Shown: in pieces, positions 8,882-17,076 of the stretch
Numbering within the stretch: the stretch's first letter is position 1
Layout of the letters: every line of letters begins with the position of its first letter
Assembly: GCA_023437715.1 (NCBI GenBank)
Contig: JAEZFK010000068.1
Coordinates: forward strand, 1 to 64,000
Reading direction: 5' to 3'
Source: Bacillota bacterium
GTDB taxonomy: Bacteria; Bacillota; Clostridia; Lachnospirales; Lachnospiraceae
Length of the DNA: 64,000 bases
Notes under the pieces: model-generated
Database searches by the model: none
Seen by the model: the letters and a program-made list of their open reading frames with translations, nothing else
What the model was told of the DNA's origin: nothing
Translations under genes and position numbers: made by a program

Positions 8882-9816
8882 TGTTTGAACACAAGTCAGT
8901 GCTGCTTTATGAAACCATTGACAGCCTGAATGTAAAACCGGATGGAATTTATGTGGACGGAACCCTGGGAGGCGGAGGCCATGCTTTAGAGGTGTGCAGA
9001 CGCCTGGGAGAATACGGAAGATTAATCGGAATTGATCAGGACGCGGACGCTATTTCGGCGGCTACGGAGCGGCTGAAGGATTACAAGGACAAGGTAACAG
9101 TCGTAAGAAGCAATTACGAAAATATACAGACAGTACTAAAGAATTTGGGAATTGAAAGGGTGGACGGAATTTACTTAGACCTTGGGGTATCCTCTTACCA
9201 GCTTGACTCGCCGGAAAGAGGATTTACCTACAGGGAGGACGATGCGCCTCTGGACATGCGTATGGATCAGAGGAATGAACAGACCGCAGCCGATATCGTC
9301 AATGGCTACAGCGAATTTGACTTATACCGGATCATACGTGATTACGGAGAGGACAAGTTTGCCAAAAACATTGCAAAGCATATTGTAAGAGCCAGGGAAG
9401 AAAAGCCCATTGCCACAACCGGAGAGCTGACGGAGATCATCAAGGCGGCCATTCCGGCTAAGGTGAGGGCAGCAGGGGGCCATCCGTCCAAACGGACGTT
9501 TCAGGCCATACGGATTGAGCTGAATAAGGAACTGGAGGTCTTAAGCAATTCCATTGATACCATGATTGACCTTTTAAATCCAGGGGGACGGCTTTCCATC
9601 ATCACCTTTCATTCTCTGGAGGACCGGATCGTAAAGACCCGGTTTAAGACAAATGAAGCCCCCTGTATCTGCCCCCGGGATTTTCCGGTCTGCGTCTGCG
9701 GAAGGAAGAGCAAGGGCAGGGTCATCACAAGAAAGCCTGTAGTGCCGTCAGAAGAAGAAGTGGAAGAAAACAAAAGATCAAAGAGTTCAAAGCTTCGCGT
9801 CTTTGAACGAATTTAA
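8878..9816 (+). CDS. rsmH: 16S rRNA (cytosine-1402-N4)-methyltransferase RsmH
   Basis: SAM-dependent methyltransferase acting on C1402 of 16S rRNA in the ribosomal P site (formerly MraW), 312 residues. The SAM-binding segment YVDGTLGGGGHALEV is near residue 25, followed by GIDQDADAI, DGIYLDLGVSSYQLD, RGFTYREDDAPLDMRMD and the C-terminal LSIITFHSLEDRIVK. All hallmark motifs are present at normal length. ATG ATG at 8878/8881 gives two possible starts; the first overlaps the mraZ stop. Confidence 0.96.
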   Translation: MMFEHKSVLLYETIDSLNVKPDGIYVDGTLGGGGHALEVCRRLGEYGRLIGIDQDADAISAATERLKDYKDKVTVVRSNYENIQTVLKNLGIERVDGIYLDLGVSSYQLDSPERGFTYREDDAPLDMRMDQRNEQTAADIVNGYSEFDLYRIIRDYGEDKFAKNIAKHIVRAREEKPIATTGELTEIIKAAIPAKVRAAGGHPSKRTFQAIRIELNKELEVLSNSIDTMIDLLNPGGRLSIITFHSLEDRIVKTRFKTNEAPCICPRDFPVCVCGRKSKGRVITRKPVVPSEEEVEENKRSKSSKLRVFERI

Positions 9817-9832
9817 AAGGGAGGAAGAGAGA

Positions 9833-10315
9833 GTGGCTGCTAGAAAGAATGTGCGTTCCTACGGGAATACGGCTTACGTACAGGGAAATACTGTCCGTAA
9901 AGTCATGCCGGCTCAGGTGCCGGCTTATACTCCGGATGAAATCCGCCGTCCATCCGTAAACCATCGGGTCAGACGAAATCGTGAAAAAGCTTTACAAATG
10001 GACTTGCCCTATGTTATTTTGCTGACCATCGCAGCAGTCTGTACCCTCTGCCTTTGCGTAAATTATCTGCATCTCCAGTCCTCCATCACAGCCAGCATCC
10101 ATGGGATTGAGGAAAAGGAAACCGAGCTTGAACATCTGAAGGCTGAAAATGACGCACTGGAAATGAGCATTAATACTTCCGTCGATTTAGATCATGTGTA
10201 CAAGGTAGCCACAGAAGAACTGGGTATGGTTTATGCCAACAAAGATCAGATCCTTCACTATGATAAGACGGAAAGTGAGTATGTAAGACAGAATGAGGAC
10301 ATCCCGAAACACTAA
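9833..10315 (+). CDS. ftsL: Cell division protein FtsL-like
   Basis: Small bitopic divisome protein, 160 residues. It has a basic cytoplasmic N-terminus, one membrane segment (about 59-76, VILLTIAAVCTLCLCVNYL), then a short coiled-coil region rich in E, L and N, ending in the FtsL-like TEELGMVYANKDQILHY. FtsL bridges FtsB/DivIC and FtsQ/DivIB and helps activate septal synthesis. The GTG at 9833 follows AAAGGGAGG; a TTG at 9803 inside rsmH lacks a site. The 3' end overlaps the next gene by 23 bases. Sequence conservation in this family is poor, so position in the cluster carries much of the call. Confidence 0.85.
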   Translation: MAARKNVRSYGNTAYVQGNTVRKVMPAQVPAYTPDEIRRPSVNHRVRRNREKALQMDLPYVILLTIAAVCTLCLCVNYLHLQSSITASIHGIEEKETELEHLKAENDALEMSINTSVDLDHVYKVATEELGMVYANKDQILHYDKTESEYVRQNEDIPKH

Positions 10316-12542
10316 TAAAATTAAATATAGAAAGAGTAAGTTATTTCCCCGTTATATGCAGGAAAAGCTGGCGGTTACTGTACTGGTAATTACGCTGGCT
10401 TTGTTTGCATTAGTTATGGTCCTGTACAACTTAATGACCAACAGAAAGGAAGATTATAATCAGATCGTCCTGTCCCAGCAGGAATACGACAGCCGGGTCA
10501 TCCCTTTCCGGCGGGGGGACATTCTGGACCGCAACGGGACCTATCTGGCAACCAGCGAAAAGGTCTATAACTTAATTCTGGATCCCAGGCAGATCATGTC
10601 CGATCCCGAGGCTTATTTAGAGCCTACGGTTACGGCTCTGGTGGACTGCTTCGGCTACGACCGGACAGAGATCATGAACCTGATCCAGGAAAAGAAAGAC
10701 AAGCAGTACGTCCGCTATGCAAAGCAGCTTGCCTACAGCGACAAGGAAAATTATGAGCAGTACAAGGCAGGAAAGGCGGAGGACCTAAAGAAAGCGAAAC
10801 AGGCCATTAAGGGAATCTGGTTTGAGGACGAGTACAAAAGGGTGTATCCCTACAATTCCTTAGGCTGTAATGTGGTGGGCTTTGCCAACGGAGACGGCAT
10901 GGGCGGAACCGGCGGCATCGAGCAGTTTTACAATACCACTCTCATGGGGACCAACGGAAGGGAATACGGCTACTTAAATGACGATTCCAATTTAGAAAGG
11001 GTTATAAAGCCTGCCACAGGCGGCAATACGGTGGTTTCCACCATTGACGCCAATGTGCAGAAGATCGTGGAAAAATACATTGCCCAATGGGAGCAGGAGA
11101 CAGGCAGCAAACGGGTCGGCGTCCTGGTCATGGACCCTAACAACGGCGAGGTCCTGGCAATGGCCAATGATAAGAGCTTTGATTTAAACAATCCCCGGGA
11201 TTTAAGACCGGAGTATACCGACGATGTGCTGAGGGAGCTTGGAATCAAGGAAGCCATAGAGGATTATAAGCGGAAAAATAAGGATGCGGTTCCTTTGACT
11301 GAGGAAAATGTGACCGAGCATTACAGCAATGAGGAGATCATGTCCCTTGGGACCCAGGTGGCATGGAATCAGACCTGGCGGAATTTCTGCATCAGCGACG
11401 GCTATGAGCCGGGTTCAACAGCAAAGATATTTACGGTCGCCGCGGCTCTGGAGGAAGGGTCCATCACCGGCAATGAAACCTATATGTGCAATGGTTTCCT
11501 GGAGGTGGGAGGATATAAAATCAGCTGCGTCAGCCGGACCGGCCACGGTCTTTTGACGGTGGAACAGGGCCTGATGAAATCCTGCAATGTGGTCATGATG
11601 CACATTGCCCAGCAGATGGGAAAGGATAAATTATACAAGTACGAGCAGATGTTCGGCCTTGGCTCAAAGACGGGAATTGATCTTCCCGGAGAGGCGGACA
11701 ACAGAACTTTAGTTTACCATGCGGATACGGCCGGCCCCACGGACCTGGCTACCAATTCCTTTGGACAGAATTTCAGCACCACCATGATCCAGATGGCCGC
11801 TGCCTATTCTTCTGTCATAAACGGAGGCTCCTATTATGAGCCCCATGTGGTAAAACAGATTTTAAACGAACAGGGCTCTGTCATTAAAAAAGTGGACCCG
11901 GTTCTCGTAAGGGAAACGGTGTCTGAGTCTACGACAAAATTCATTAATGAAGCCCTGTATAAGACTGTCAACGCCCAGGGGGGTACCGGAGGGGCTGCAA
12001 AGGTGGCCGGCTACCGGATCGCCGGAAAGACCGGTACTGCCGAAAAGATCCCCAGGGATAAGACCAATTACCTAGTTTCTTTCATGGGCTATGCCCCTGC
12101 GGAAAATCCCCAGGTCCTGGTTTACGTGGTGGTGGATGAGCCTCATGTGGAGGACCAGCCTCACAGCACCTATGCCAGCGGGATTTTCCAGAAGATCATG
12201 ACAGAACTTCTTCCTTATTTAAATATATTCCCGGATACGGATGAAGAGGCCACTCTTCCGGACGGAGAGGCGGCAAAGCTCCCCGAACTGGAAGGGATTT
12301 CCGGTGAAACCCAGGAATCCGCCGAAGGCGGTGAAACAGAATCCAGTACGGAAGAGACCACCCAGGCTGCGCCTACTCTGGAAAACGGAGAGACGGTTCC
12401 TGAGGAATACGTAAATCCTTCCGAGGAAGTCGTTGACAGGGGCGGGGAGGAAAACGGGTCCCAGCTTCCGGCAAATCTTCCCGGCGGCAGCGGGGTCACC
12501 TCTTCCGAGGAAGAAACCGTTGAAGAAACTGCAGCCCAATAA
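10293..12542 (+). CDS. Class B penicillin-binding protein (septal transpeptidase, PBP2B/FtsI-like)
   Basis: Septal peptidoglycan D,D-transpeptidase, 749 residues. One membrane anchor lies near residues 25-45, then a dimerisation domain (VIPFRRGDILDRNGTYLA), then the transpeptidase domain with SxxK as STAK in YEPGSTAKIF, SCN in MKSCNVVMM, and KTGT in AGKTGTAEKIPR. The last about 95 residues are an acidic Glu/Ser/Thr/Pro-rich tail with no PASTA domain, unlike Bacillus PBP2B. It starts inside ftsL. Next to a second class B PBP, this one is likely the vegetative septal enzyme. Confidence 0.92.
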   Translation: MRTSRNTNKIKYRKSKLFPRYMQEKLAVTVLVITLALFALVMVLYNLMTNRKEDYNQIVLSQQEYDSRVIPFRRGDILDRNGTYLATSEKVYNLILDPRQIMSDPEAYLEPTVTALVDCFGYDRTEIMNLIQEKKDKQYVRYAKQLAYSDKENYEQYKAGKAEDLKKAKQAIKGIWFEDEYKRVYPYNSLGCNVVGFANGDGMGGTGGIEQFYNTTLMGTNGREYGYLNDDSNLERVIKPATGGNTVVSTIDANVQKIVEKYIAQWEQETGSKRVGVLVMDPNNGEVLAMANDKSFDLNNPRDLRPEYTDDVLRELGIKEAIEDYKRKNKDAVPLTEENVTEHYSNEEIMSLGTQVAWNQTWRNFCISDGYEPGSTAKIFTVAAALEEGSITGNETYMCNGFLEVGGYKISCVSRTGHGLLTVEQGLMKSCNVVMMHIAQQMGKDKLYKYEQMFGLGSKTGIDLPGEADNRTLVYHADTAGPTDLATNSFGQNFSTTMIQMAAAYSSVINGGSYYEPHVVKQILNEQGSVIKKVDPVLVRETVSESTTKFINEALYKTVNAQGGTGGAAKVAGYRIAGKTGTAEKIPRDKTNYLVSFMGYAPAENPQVLVYVVVDEPHVEDQPHSTYASGIFQKIMTELLPYLNIFPDTDEEATLPDGEAAKLPELEGISGETQESAEGGETESSTEETTQAAPTLENGETVPEEYVNPSEEVVDRGGEENGSQLPANLPGGSGVTSSEEETVEETAAQ

Positions 12543-12562
12543 GGAAGTTTTGTCTCAAAAAC

Positions 12563-12590
12563 TCATAAAAATGATGGAATTTCATATACT
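12563..12590 (+). promoter_or_regulatory. Putative sigma-E-type sporulation promoter before the spoVD-like gene
   Basis: TCATAAA (12563-12569) and CATATACT (12583-12590), 13 bases apart, resemble the Bacillus sigma-E pattern KMATATT/CATACAnT at 5/7 and 6 of 7 fixed positions. The expected start site is about 20 bases before the gene's ATG. By-eye call. Confidence 0.5.
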
Positions 12591-12617
12591 GTAACAATGA
12601 TGAGGTTGGAGCAGCAC

Positions 12618-14378
12618 ATGAATTCCAATAAAACACACCATAGAGAAAAAATAGCCATCCTGTTTTTCCTGTTATTTCTTGCCATGACAGGACTCATGGG
12701 GCGGCTTATTTTTCTAATGGTCTTCCGCTCTGAATACTACAGCGCACAGGCGGATGACCTTCATGAGCGGGAAAGGACCATTAAGGCCGCCAGGGGAAAT
12801 ATTATTGACGCCAATGGAACTGTCATCGCCACCAACCGGACGGTCTGCACCATATCCGTCATACACAACCAGATTAAAAAGCCGGATGAGGTGATTGCGG
12901 TCCTTTCCAGGGAGCTGGGCCTGTCGGAGGAAGAAGTAAGCAAGAAAGTAAAGAAGTACAGTTCCAGGGAAATCATTAAAACCAATGTAGACAAGACCCT
13001 GGGAGACCAGATCCGGGCCTTTCATTTAGAAGGCGTCAAGGTGGATGAGGATTACAAGCGCTATTACCCCTACGATACCCTTGCCTCTACCGTCCTTGGA
13101 TTTACGGGCGGGGATAATCAGGGCATCATAGGCCTGGAAGTGAAATATGAGGATTATTTAAAAGGAACAAACGGAAAAATCTTAACCATGTCCGATGCTG
13201 CCGGCATTGAGATTGAGAACGCGGCAGAGGACAGGATTGAGCCCATTGCAGGACAGGACTTATACATCAGCCTGGATGTGAACATCCAGAGATACTGCGA
13301 GCAGGCGGCCTATCAGGTTATGGAGAAAAAAGGGGCGAAGCGGGTGTCCATTATTGTCATGAATCCAAAAAACGGGGAAATCATGGCAATGGTAAATGCG
13401 CCGGAATTTAATTTGAATGATCCCTTTACCTTAAATACCAATACCCCGGCTCCGGCCACAGAGAAAGAAAAGCAGGAGCTGTTAAACCAGATGTGGAGAA
13501 ACCCCTGCATCAACGATACCTATGAACCGGGTTCCACTTTCAAAATCGTCACAGCCGCCGCAGGTCTGGAAGCGGGAGTGGTGACCTTGGAGGACCGCTT
13601 TTCATGCCCGGGCTTCCGGATCGTAGAGGACCGGAAGATCCGCTGCCACAAGGTAGGCGGTCATGGCTCCGAAACCTTTCTCCAGGGGATGATGAATTCC
13701 TGCAACCCGGTTTTAATTGACGTAGGGCAGAGGCTGGGAGTGGATAATTATTATAAGTATTTTGAGCAGTTCGGCTTAAAAGGAAAGACAGGAATCGACC
13801 TTCCGGGAGAGGCCTCCACCATTATGCATAAAAAGGAAGACATGGGGCTTGTGGAGCTGGCTACCGTATCCTTTGGCCAGTCCTTCCAGATCACACCCAT
13901 GCAGCTGATCACCACGGCCTCCGCCATTATAAACGGCGGAAACAGGGTTACCCCTCATTTCGGGGTGAAGTCTGTCACTGCCGATGGAGAAACGTCCCAT
14001 ACCTTTGAGTATCCGGTGAAAGAGGGAATCTTATCGGCCCAGACCAGCGAAACCATGCGCTATATCTTAGAGCAGGTTGTGGCCGAGGGAAGCGGTAAAA
14101 ACGCAAAAATCGACGGCTACCGCATCGGAGGAAAAACAGCCACTTCCGAGAAGCTTCCCAGAAGCTTAAAAAAGTATATTTCTTCCTTTATTGGCTTTGC
14201 TCCGGCCGATGATCCTCAGGTAATCGCCCTCATCACCATTGACGAACCAGTGGGAATATACTACGGCGGAACCATTGCAGCACCGGTAATTGGTGACATT
14301 TTTAAGAATATTCTCCCTTATTTGGGAATCGAACCAACAGAGGAAAAAACTGCTTCTGCGTTTCGAATCTATGGTTGA
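12618..14378 (+). CDS. Class B penicillin-binding protein, SpoVD-like
   Basis: Second bitopic transpeptidase of the cluster, 586 residues. It has a membrane anchor at about 13-35, a dimerisation domain (TIKAARGNIIDANGTVIA), then STFK in YEPGSTFKIV and SCN in MNSCNPVLI. The third motif reads KTAT (GGKTATSEK) instead of the usual KTGT. Position directly after the septal PBP and before mraY matches Bacillus spoVD, which makes spore cortex, but the PASTA domain of Bacillus SpoVD is absent. ATG 12618 follows TTGGAG; ATG 12597 lacks a site. The gap before it holds a sigma-E-like promoter, supporting a sporulation role. Confidence 0.85.
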   Translation: MNSNKTHHREKIAILFFLLFLAMTGLMGRLIFLMVFRSEYYSAQADDLHERERTIKAARGNIIDANGTVIATNRTVCTISVIHNQIKKPDEVIAVLSRELGLSEEEVSKKVKKYSSREIIKTNVDKTLGDQIRAFHLEGVKVDEDYKRYYPYDTLASTVLGFTGGDNQGIIGLEVKYEDYLKGTNGKILTMSDAAGIEIENAAEDRIEPIAGQDLYISLDVNIQRYCEQAAYQVMEKKGAKRVSIIVMNPKNGEIMAMVNAPEFNLNDPFTLNTNTPAPATEKEKQELLNQMWRNPCINDTYEPGSTFKIVTAAAGLEAGVVTLEDRFSCPGFRIVEDRKIRCHKVGGHGSETFLQGMMNSCNPVLIDVGQRLGVDNYYKYFEQFGLKGKTGIDLPGEASTIMHKKEDMGLVELATVSFGQSFQITPMQLITTASAIINGGNRVTPHFGVKSVTADGETSHTFEYPVKEGILSAQTSETMRYILEQVVAEGSGKNAKIDGYRIGGKTATSEKLPRSLKKYISSFIGFAPADDPQVIALITIDEPVGIYYGGTIAAPVIGDIFKNILPYLGIEPTEEKTASAFRIYG

Positions 14379-14453
14379 TTATTCAGGCAAAAAGACGTAT
14401 ACTACTAACTGTGTACTTTTGATATACGAATACATAAAATATTGAGGTGTGAC

Positions 14454-15422
14454 ATGATTAACGAAACGATTCTGGCGATCATCATAGCCTTTGCTATCAG
14501 CGCCATACTCTGTCCCATTGTAATACCATTCCTTCACAGGTTAAAATTTGGCCAGGAGGTCCGCAAAGAAGGGCCGGAAAGCCATTTAAAAAAACAGGGC
14601 ACGCCCACTATGGGCGGCCTCATTATATTGACCAGCATTATCATCACGTCCCTGTTTTACGTGAGGGATTATCCGAAGATCATTCCGGTGCTCTTTGTGA
14701 CGGTGGGATTTGGCATTGTGGGATTTCTTGACGATTACATCAAGATCGTTATGAAGCGTTCCGAGGGGCTGACCCCCATGCAGAAGATGGCAGGCCAGCT
14801 TTTTATCACAGGCGTTTTCGCCTTTTACCTGATTCATTCAAAGGATGTGGGAACCGGGATGCTGGTGCCCTTTACAGGAGGCTTTTCAAAAGGATTGTAT
14901 CTGAATCTGGGGATATTATTCGTGCCCGCGGTATTCTTTATTGTCATTGGTACAGATAATGGGGTGAATTTCACCGACGGTCTGGATGGCCTCTGCACCA
15001 GCGTGACCATTCTGGTGGCGACCTTTTTAACTGTGGTGGCCATCGGAGAGAATACGGGCATCAGTCCCATTACCGGCGCGGTGGTGGGAAGCCTTTTAGG
15101 CTTTCTGCTCTTTAACGTTTATCCTGCCAGGGTGTTCATGGGAGACACAGGTTCCCTGGGCCTTGGAGGATTTGTGGCTTCCAGCGCCTTTATGATGCAG
15201 ATACCCATCTTTATTGCCATTATCGGGTTCATCTATCTGTTAGAAGTGCTGTCGGTTATCATTCAGGTGACTTATTTTAAAAAAACAGGCGGTAAGAGGA
15301 TTTTTAAAATGGCTCCAATTCACCACCACTTTGAACTTTGCGGCTGGTCCGAAACCAGAGTGGTGGCTGTATTTGCCATTGTGACGGCAGTACTTTGCCT
15401 GCTTGCATACCTTGGATTATAG
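14454..15422 (+). CDS. mraY: Phospho-N-acetylmuramoyl-pentapeptide transferase MraY
   Basis: Polytopic membrane enzyme making lipid I from UDP-MurNAc-pentapeptide and undecaprenyl phosphate, 322 residues. Visible motifs: KKQGTPTMGG in the first loop, GFLDDYIKI with the DDxxK residues, NFTDGLDGLCT, VFMGDTGSLGLGG, and the histidine-rich APIHHHFELCGWSE near the C-terminus. About ten hydrophobic segments, normal length. ATG 14454 follows GAGGTG; the in-frame TTG at 14442 is less likely. Followed after 12 bases by murD. Confidence 0.96.
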   Translation: MINETILAIIIAFAISAILCPIVIPFLHRLKFGQEVRKEGPESHLKKQGTPTMGGLIILTSIIITSLFYVRDYPKIIPVLFVTVGFGIVGFLDDYIKIVMKRSEGLTPMQKMAGQLFITGVFAFYLIHSKDVGTGMLVPFTGGFSKGLYLNLGILFVPAVFFIVIGTDNGVNFTDGLDGLCTSVTILVATFLTVVAIGENTGISPITGAVVGSLLGFLLFNVYPARVFMGDTGSLGLGGFVASSAFMMQIPIFIAIIGFIYLLEVLSVIIQVTYFKKTGGKRIFKMAPIHHHFELCGWSETRVVAVFAIVTAVLCLLAYLGL

Positions 15423-15434
15423 GAGAGAAACCAT

Positions 15435-16781
15435 ATGAGTCAGAAAATTTTAATTGCCGGAAGCGGAAAAAGCGGCATGGCGGCTTCAAGGCTGGCCTTA
15501 AATACAGGAAATGAAGTGATCCTTTATGACGGCAACACTGCCCTTGATAAGGACGTGCTGTCGGAGCAGCTTGGTAAGGACGAAAGGCTTTCCGTGCTCT
15601 TAGGAGACCTTAAGAAAGAAGATTTGGCAGGGGTTGGTTTATGTGTCATAAGCCCCGGAATTTCTCTCGACGCTCCTTTCGTTGAAGTATTAAAGGAGGC
15701 GGAGATTCCCATCTGGAGTGAAATCCAGCTGGCCTACCACCACGCAAAGGGGAAGCTGGCGGCGATTACGGGAACCAACGGAAAAACCACCACCACAGCC
15801 CTTACGGGAGAGATCATGAAGGCCTATTTTGAACACGTCTTTGTGGTGGGAAATATTGGGATTCCTTATACGGAGGAGGCATTAAAAACCACTCCGGATT
15901 CAGTGACGGTAGCAGAGATCAGCAGCTTCCAGCTGGAGACCATTACGGACTTTAAGCCTGACGTCAGTGCTATTTTAAATATAACGCCGGATCACTTAAA
16001 CCGTCATAAAACCATGGAATGTTACATAAAAGTGAAAGAAAGCATTACTTCAAACCAGGGATCCGGTGATTCCTGTGTCTTGAATTACGACGATCCTGTT
16101 TTACGGGAGTTTGGCAGGACCATGAAGCCCAAAGCCGTCTATTTCAGCAGCCGTCAGCAGCTTCCCGAGGGCTACTGCATGGATGGGGATATGATTCTTT
16201 GGAACCATGAGGGAGAGAGGACCGAAATCGTAAATGTCCGCGATTTGCAGCTCCTCGGCCGCCACAATTATGAGAATGTAATGGCAGCCGTTGCCATTGC
16301 TGTGGAAATGGGAGTTCCCATGGAGGTCATCCGGCGGGTGATCTGTGAATTCAAGGCGGTGGAGCACCGGATTGAATTCGTGGCGGAAAAGTCGGGGGTG
16401 AAGTACTACAACGATTCCAAGGGCACCAATCCTGACGCGGCAATCCAGGCCATAAAGGCCATGCCGGGTCCCACTCTGCTCATTGCAGGAGGCTATGACA
16501 AGAACTCCGAATACGATGAATGGATTCAGTCCTTTGACGGAAAGGTGAGGTATATGGTCCTTCTGGGCCAGACAAGGGAAAAGATCGCCGAATGCGCGGC
16601 CAGACACGGATTTACCAATGTGATGTATGCCGAGGATATGCAGGAAGCCGTAAAGGTCTGCGCCTCCTATGCCAACGCAGGGGATTACGTGCTTCTGTCC
16701 CCGGCCTGCGCCAGCTGGGGAATGTTTAAGTGCTATGAAGAGCGCGGCGAAATCTTCAAGGAGTGCGTCCGAAACTTGTGA
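15435..16781 (+). CDS. murD: UDP-N-acetylmuramoyl-L-alanine--D-glutamate ligase MurD
   Basis: Cytoplasmic ATP-dependent Mur ligase adding D-Glu to UDP-MurNAc-L-Ala, 448 residues. The N-terminal Rossmann part starts ILIAGSGKSGMAAS, the central ATP site is ITGTNGKTTTTAL (about 112-124), then LNITPDHLNRH and the C-terminal YNDSKGTNPDAAIQAI and LLSPACASWGMFKCYEERG. All typical of MurD at normal length. Start follows AGGAGAGAAACCAT. It is the only Mur ligase here; murC, murE and murF must lie elsewhere. Directly followed by an unusual palindromic region. Confidence 0.95.
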   Translation: MSQKILIAGSGKSGMAASRLALNTGNEVILYDGNTALDKDVLSEQLGKDERLSVLLGDLKKEDLAGVGLCVISPGISLDAPFVEVLKEAEIPIWSEIQLAYHHAKGKLAAITGTNGKTTTTALTGEIMKAYFEHVFVVGNIGIPYTEEALKTTPDSVTVAEISSFQLETITDFKPDVSAILNITPDHLNRHKTMECYIKVKESITSNQGSGDSCVLNYDDPVLREFGRTMKPKAVYFSSRQQLPEGYCMDGDMILWNHEGERTEIVNVRDLQLLGRHNYENVMAAVAIAVEMGVPMEVIRRVICEFKAVEHRIEFVAEKSGVKYYNDSKGTNPDAAIQAIKAMPGPTLLIAGGYDKNSEYDEWIQSFDGKVRYMVLLGQTREKIAECAARHGFTNVMYAEDMQEAVKVCASYANAGDYVLLSPACASWGMFKCYEERGEIFKECVRNL

Positions 16782-16783
16782 CT

Positions 16784-16871
16784 CCGTCCTGACATGCAGA
16801 AATATTTGTATGATTTATGCGTGAGAGCTCGCTCTCTAAGCGTAAATCATACAAATATTTCTATAGGGCGG
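16784..16871. repeat. Large imperfect palindrome after murD
   Basis: Core arms 16798-16821 and about 16840-16862 pair over about 22 bases (AGAAATATTTGTATGATTTA and its complement, then one G.U). The loop itself contains GAGAGC/GCTCTC, and outer arms CCGTCCT/AGGGCGG extend the structure. No T-run follows, so it is not a standard terminator. A GGGCG-GAA-CGCCC mini-hairpin adjoins it. A mobile palindromic unit or processed RNA structure is possible. Confidence 0.7.
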
Positions 16872-16882
16872 AACGCCCGCAT

Positions 16883-16919
16883 GAATAATTTGACGGCCAA
16901 TACATACACCTTTTATAAG
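16883..16919 (+). promoter_or_regulatory. Putative sigma-E-like (and overlapping sigma-A-like) promoter before ftsW/spoVE
   Basis: GAATAAT (16883-16889) and CATACACC (16903-16910), 13 apart, match the sigma-E pattern at 6/7 and 6 of 7 fixed positions. The same stretch reads TTGACG (16890-16895) with TATAAG (16914-16919) at 18 bases, a sigma-A-like pair. The leader to the gene would be about 160 bases. Confidence 0.45.
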
Positions 16920-16941
16920 CAAAGTCCCTCCGTCAAATTAT
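16885..16941. repeat. 12-bp inverted repeat before ftsW/spoVE
   Basis: ATAATTTGACGG (16885-16896) and its exact complement CCGTCAAATTAT (16930-16941) flank 33 bases. The left arm overlaps the putative promoter, so it could be an operator or a leader structure. The rest of the gap up to 17064 shows no convincing gene. Confidence 0.6.
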
Positions 16942-17076
16942 GAATGGCATGTCCCTGCGGCCAGGTGGCTCCCCCCAGCGGTTGCATATCCGCACGCTCC
17001 ACGGATGCCACATCTGCCTGCAGCGGCTTTTCAACATCGGAACGCAGAAGAAATATAAATGGCGAGGAGGAATGGT

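Noticed and set aside
12215..12539. Minus-strand frames opposite the C-terminal tail of the first PBP
   Set aside because: Ser/Pro-rich or Gly/Phe-rich complements of the Glu-rich tail; no start signals.
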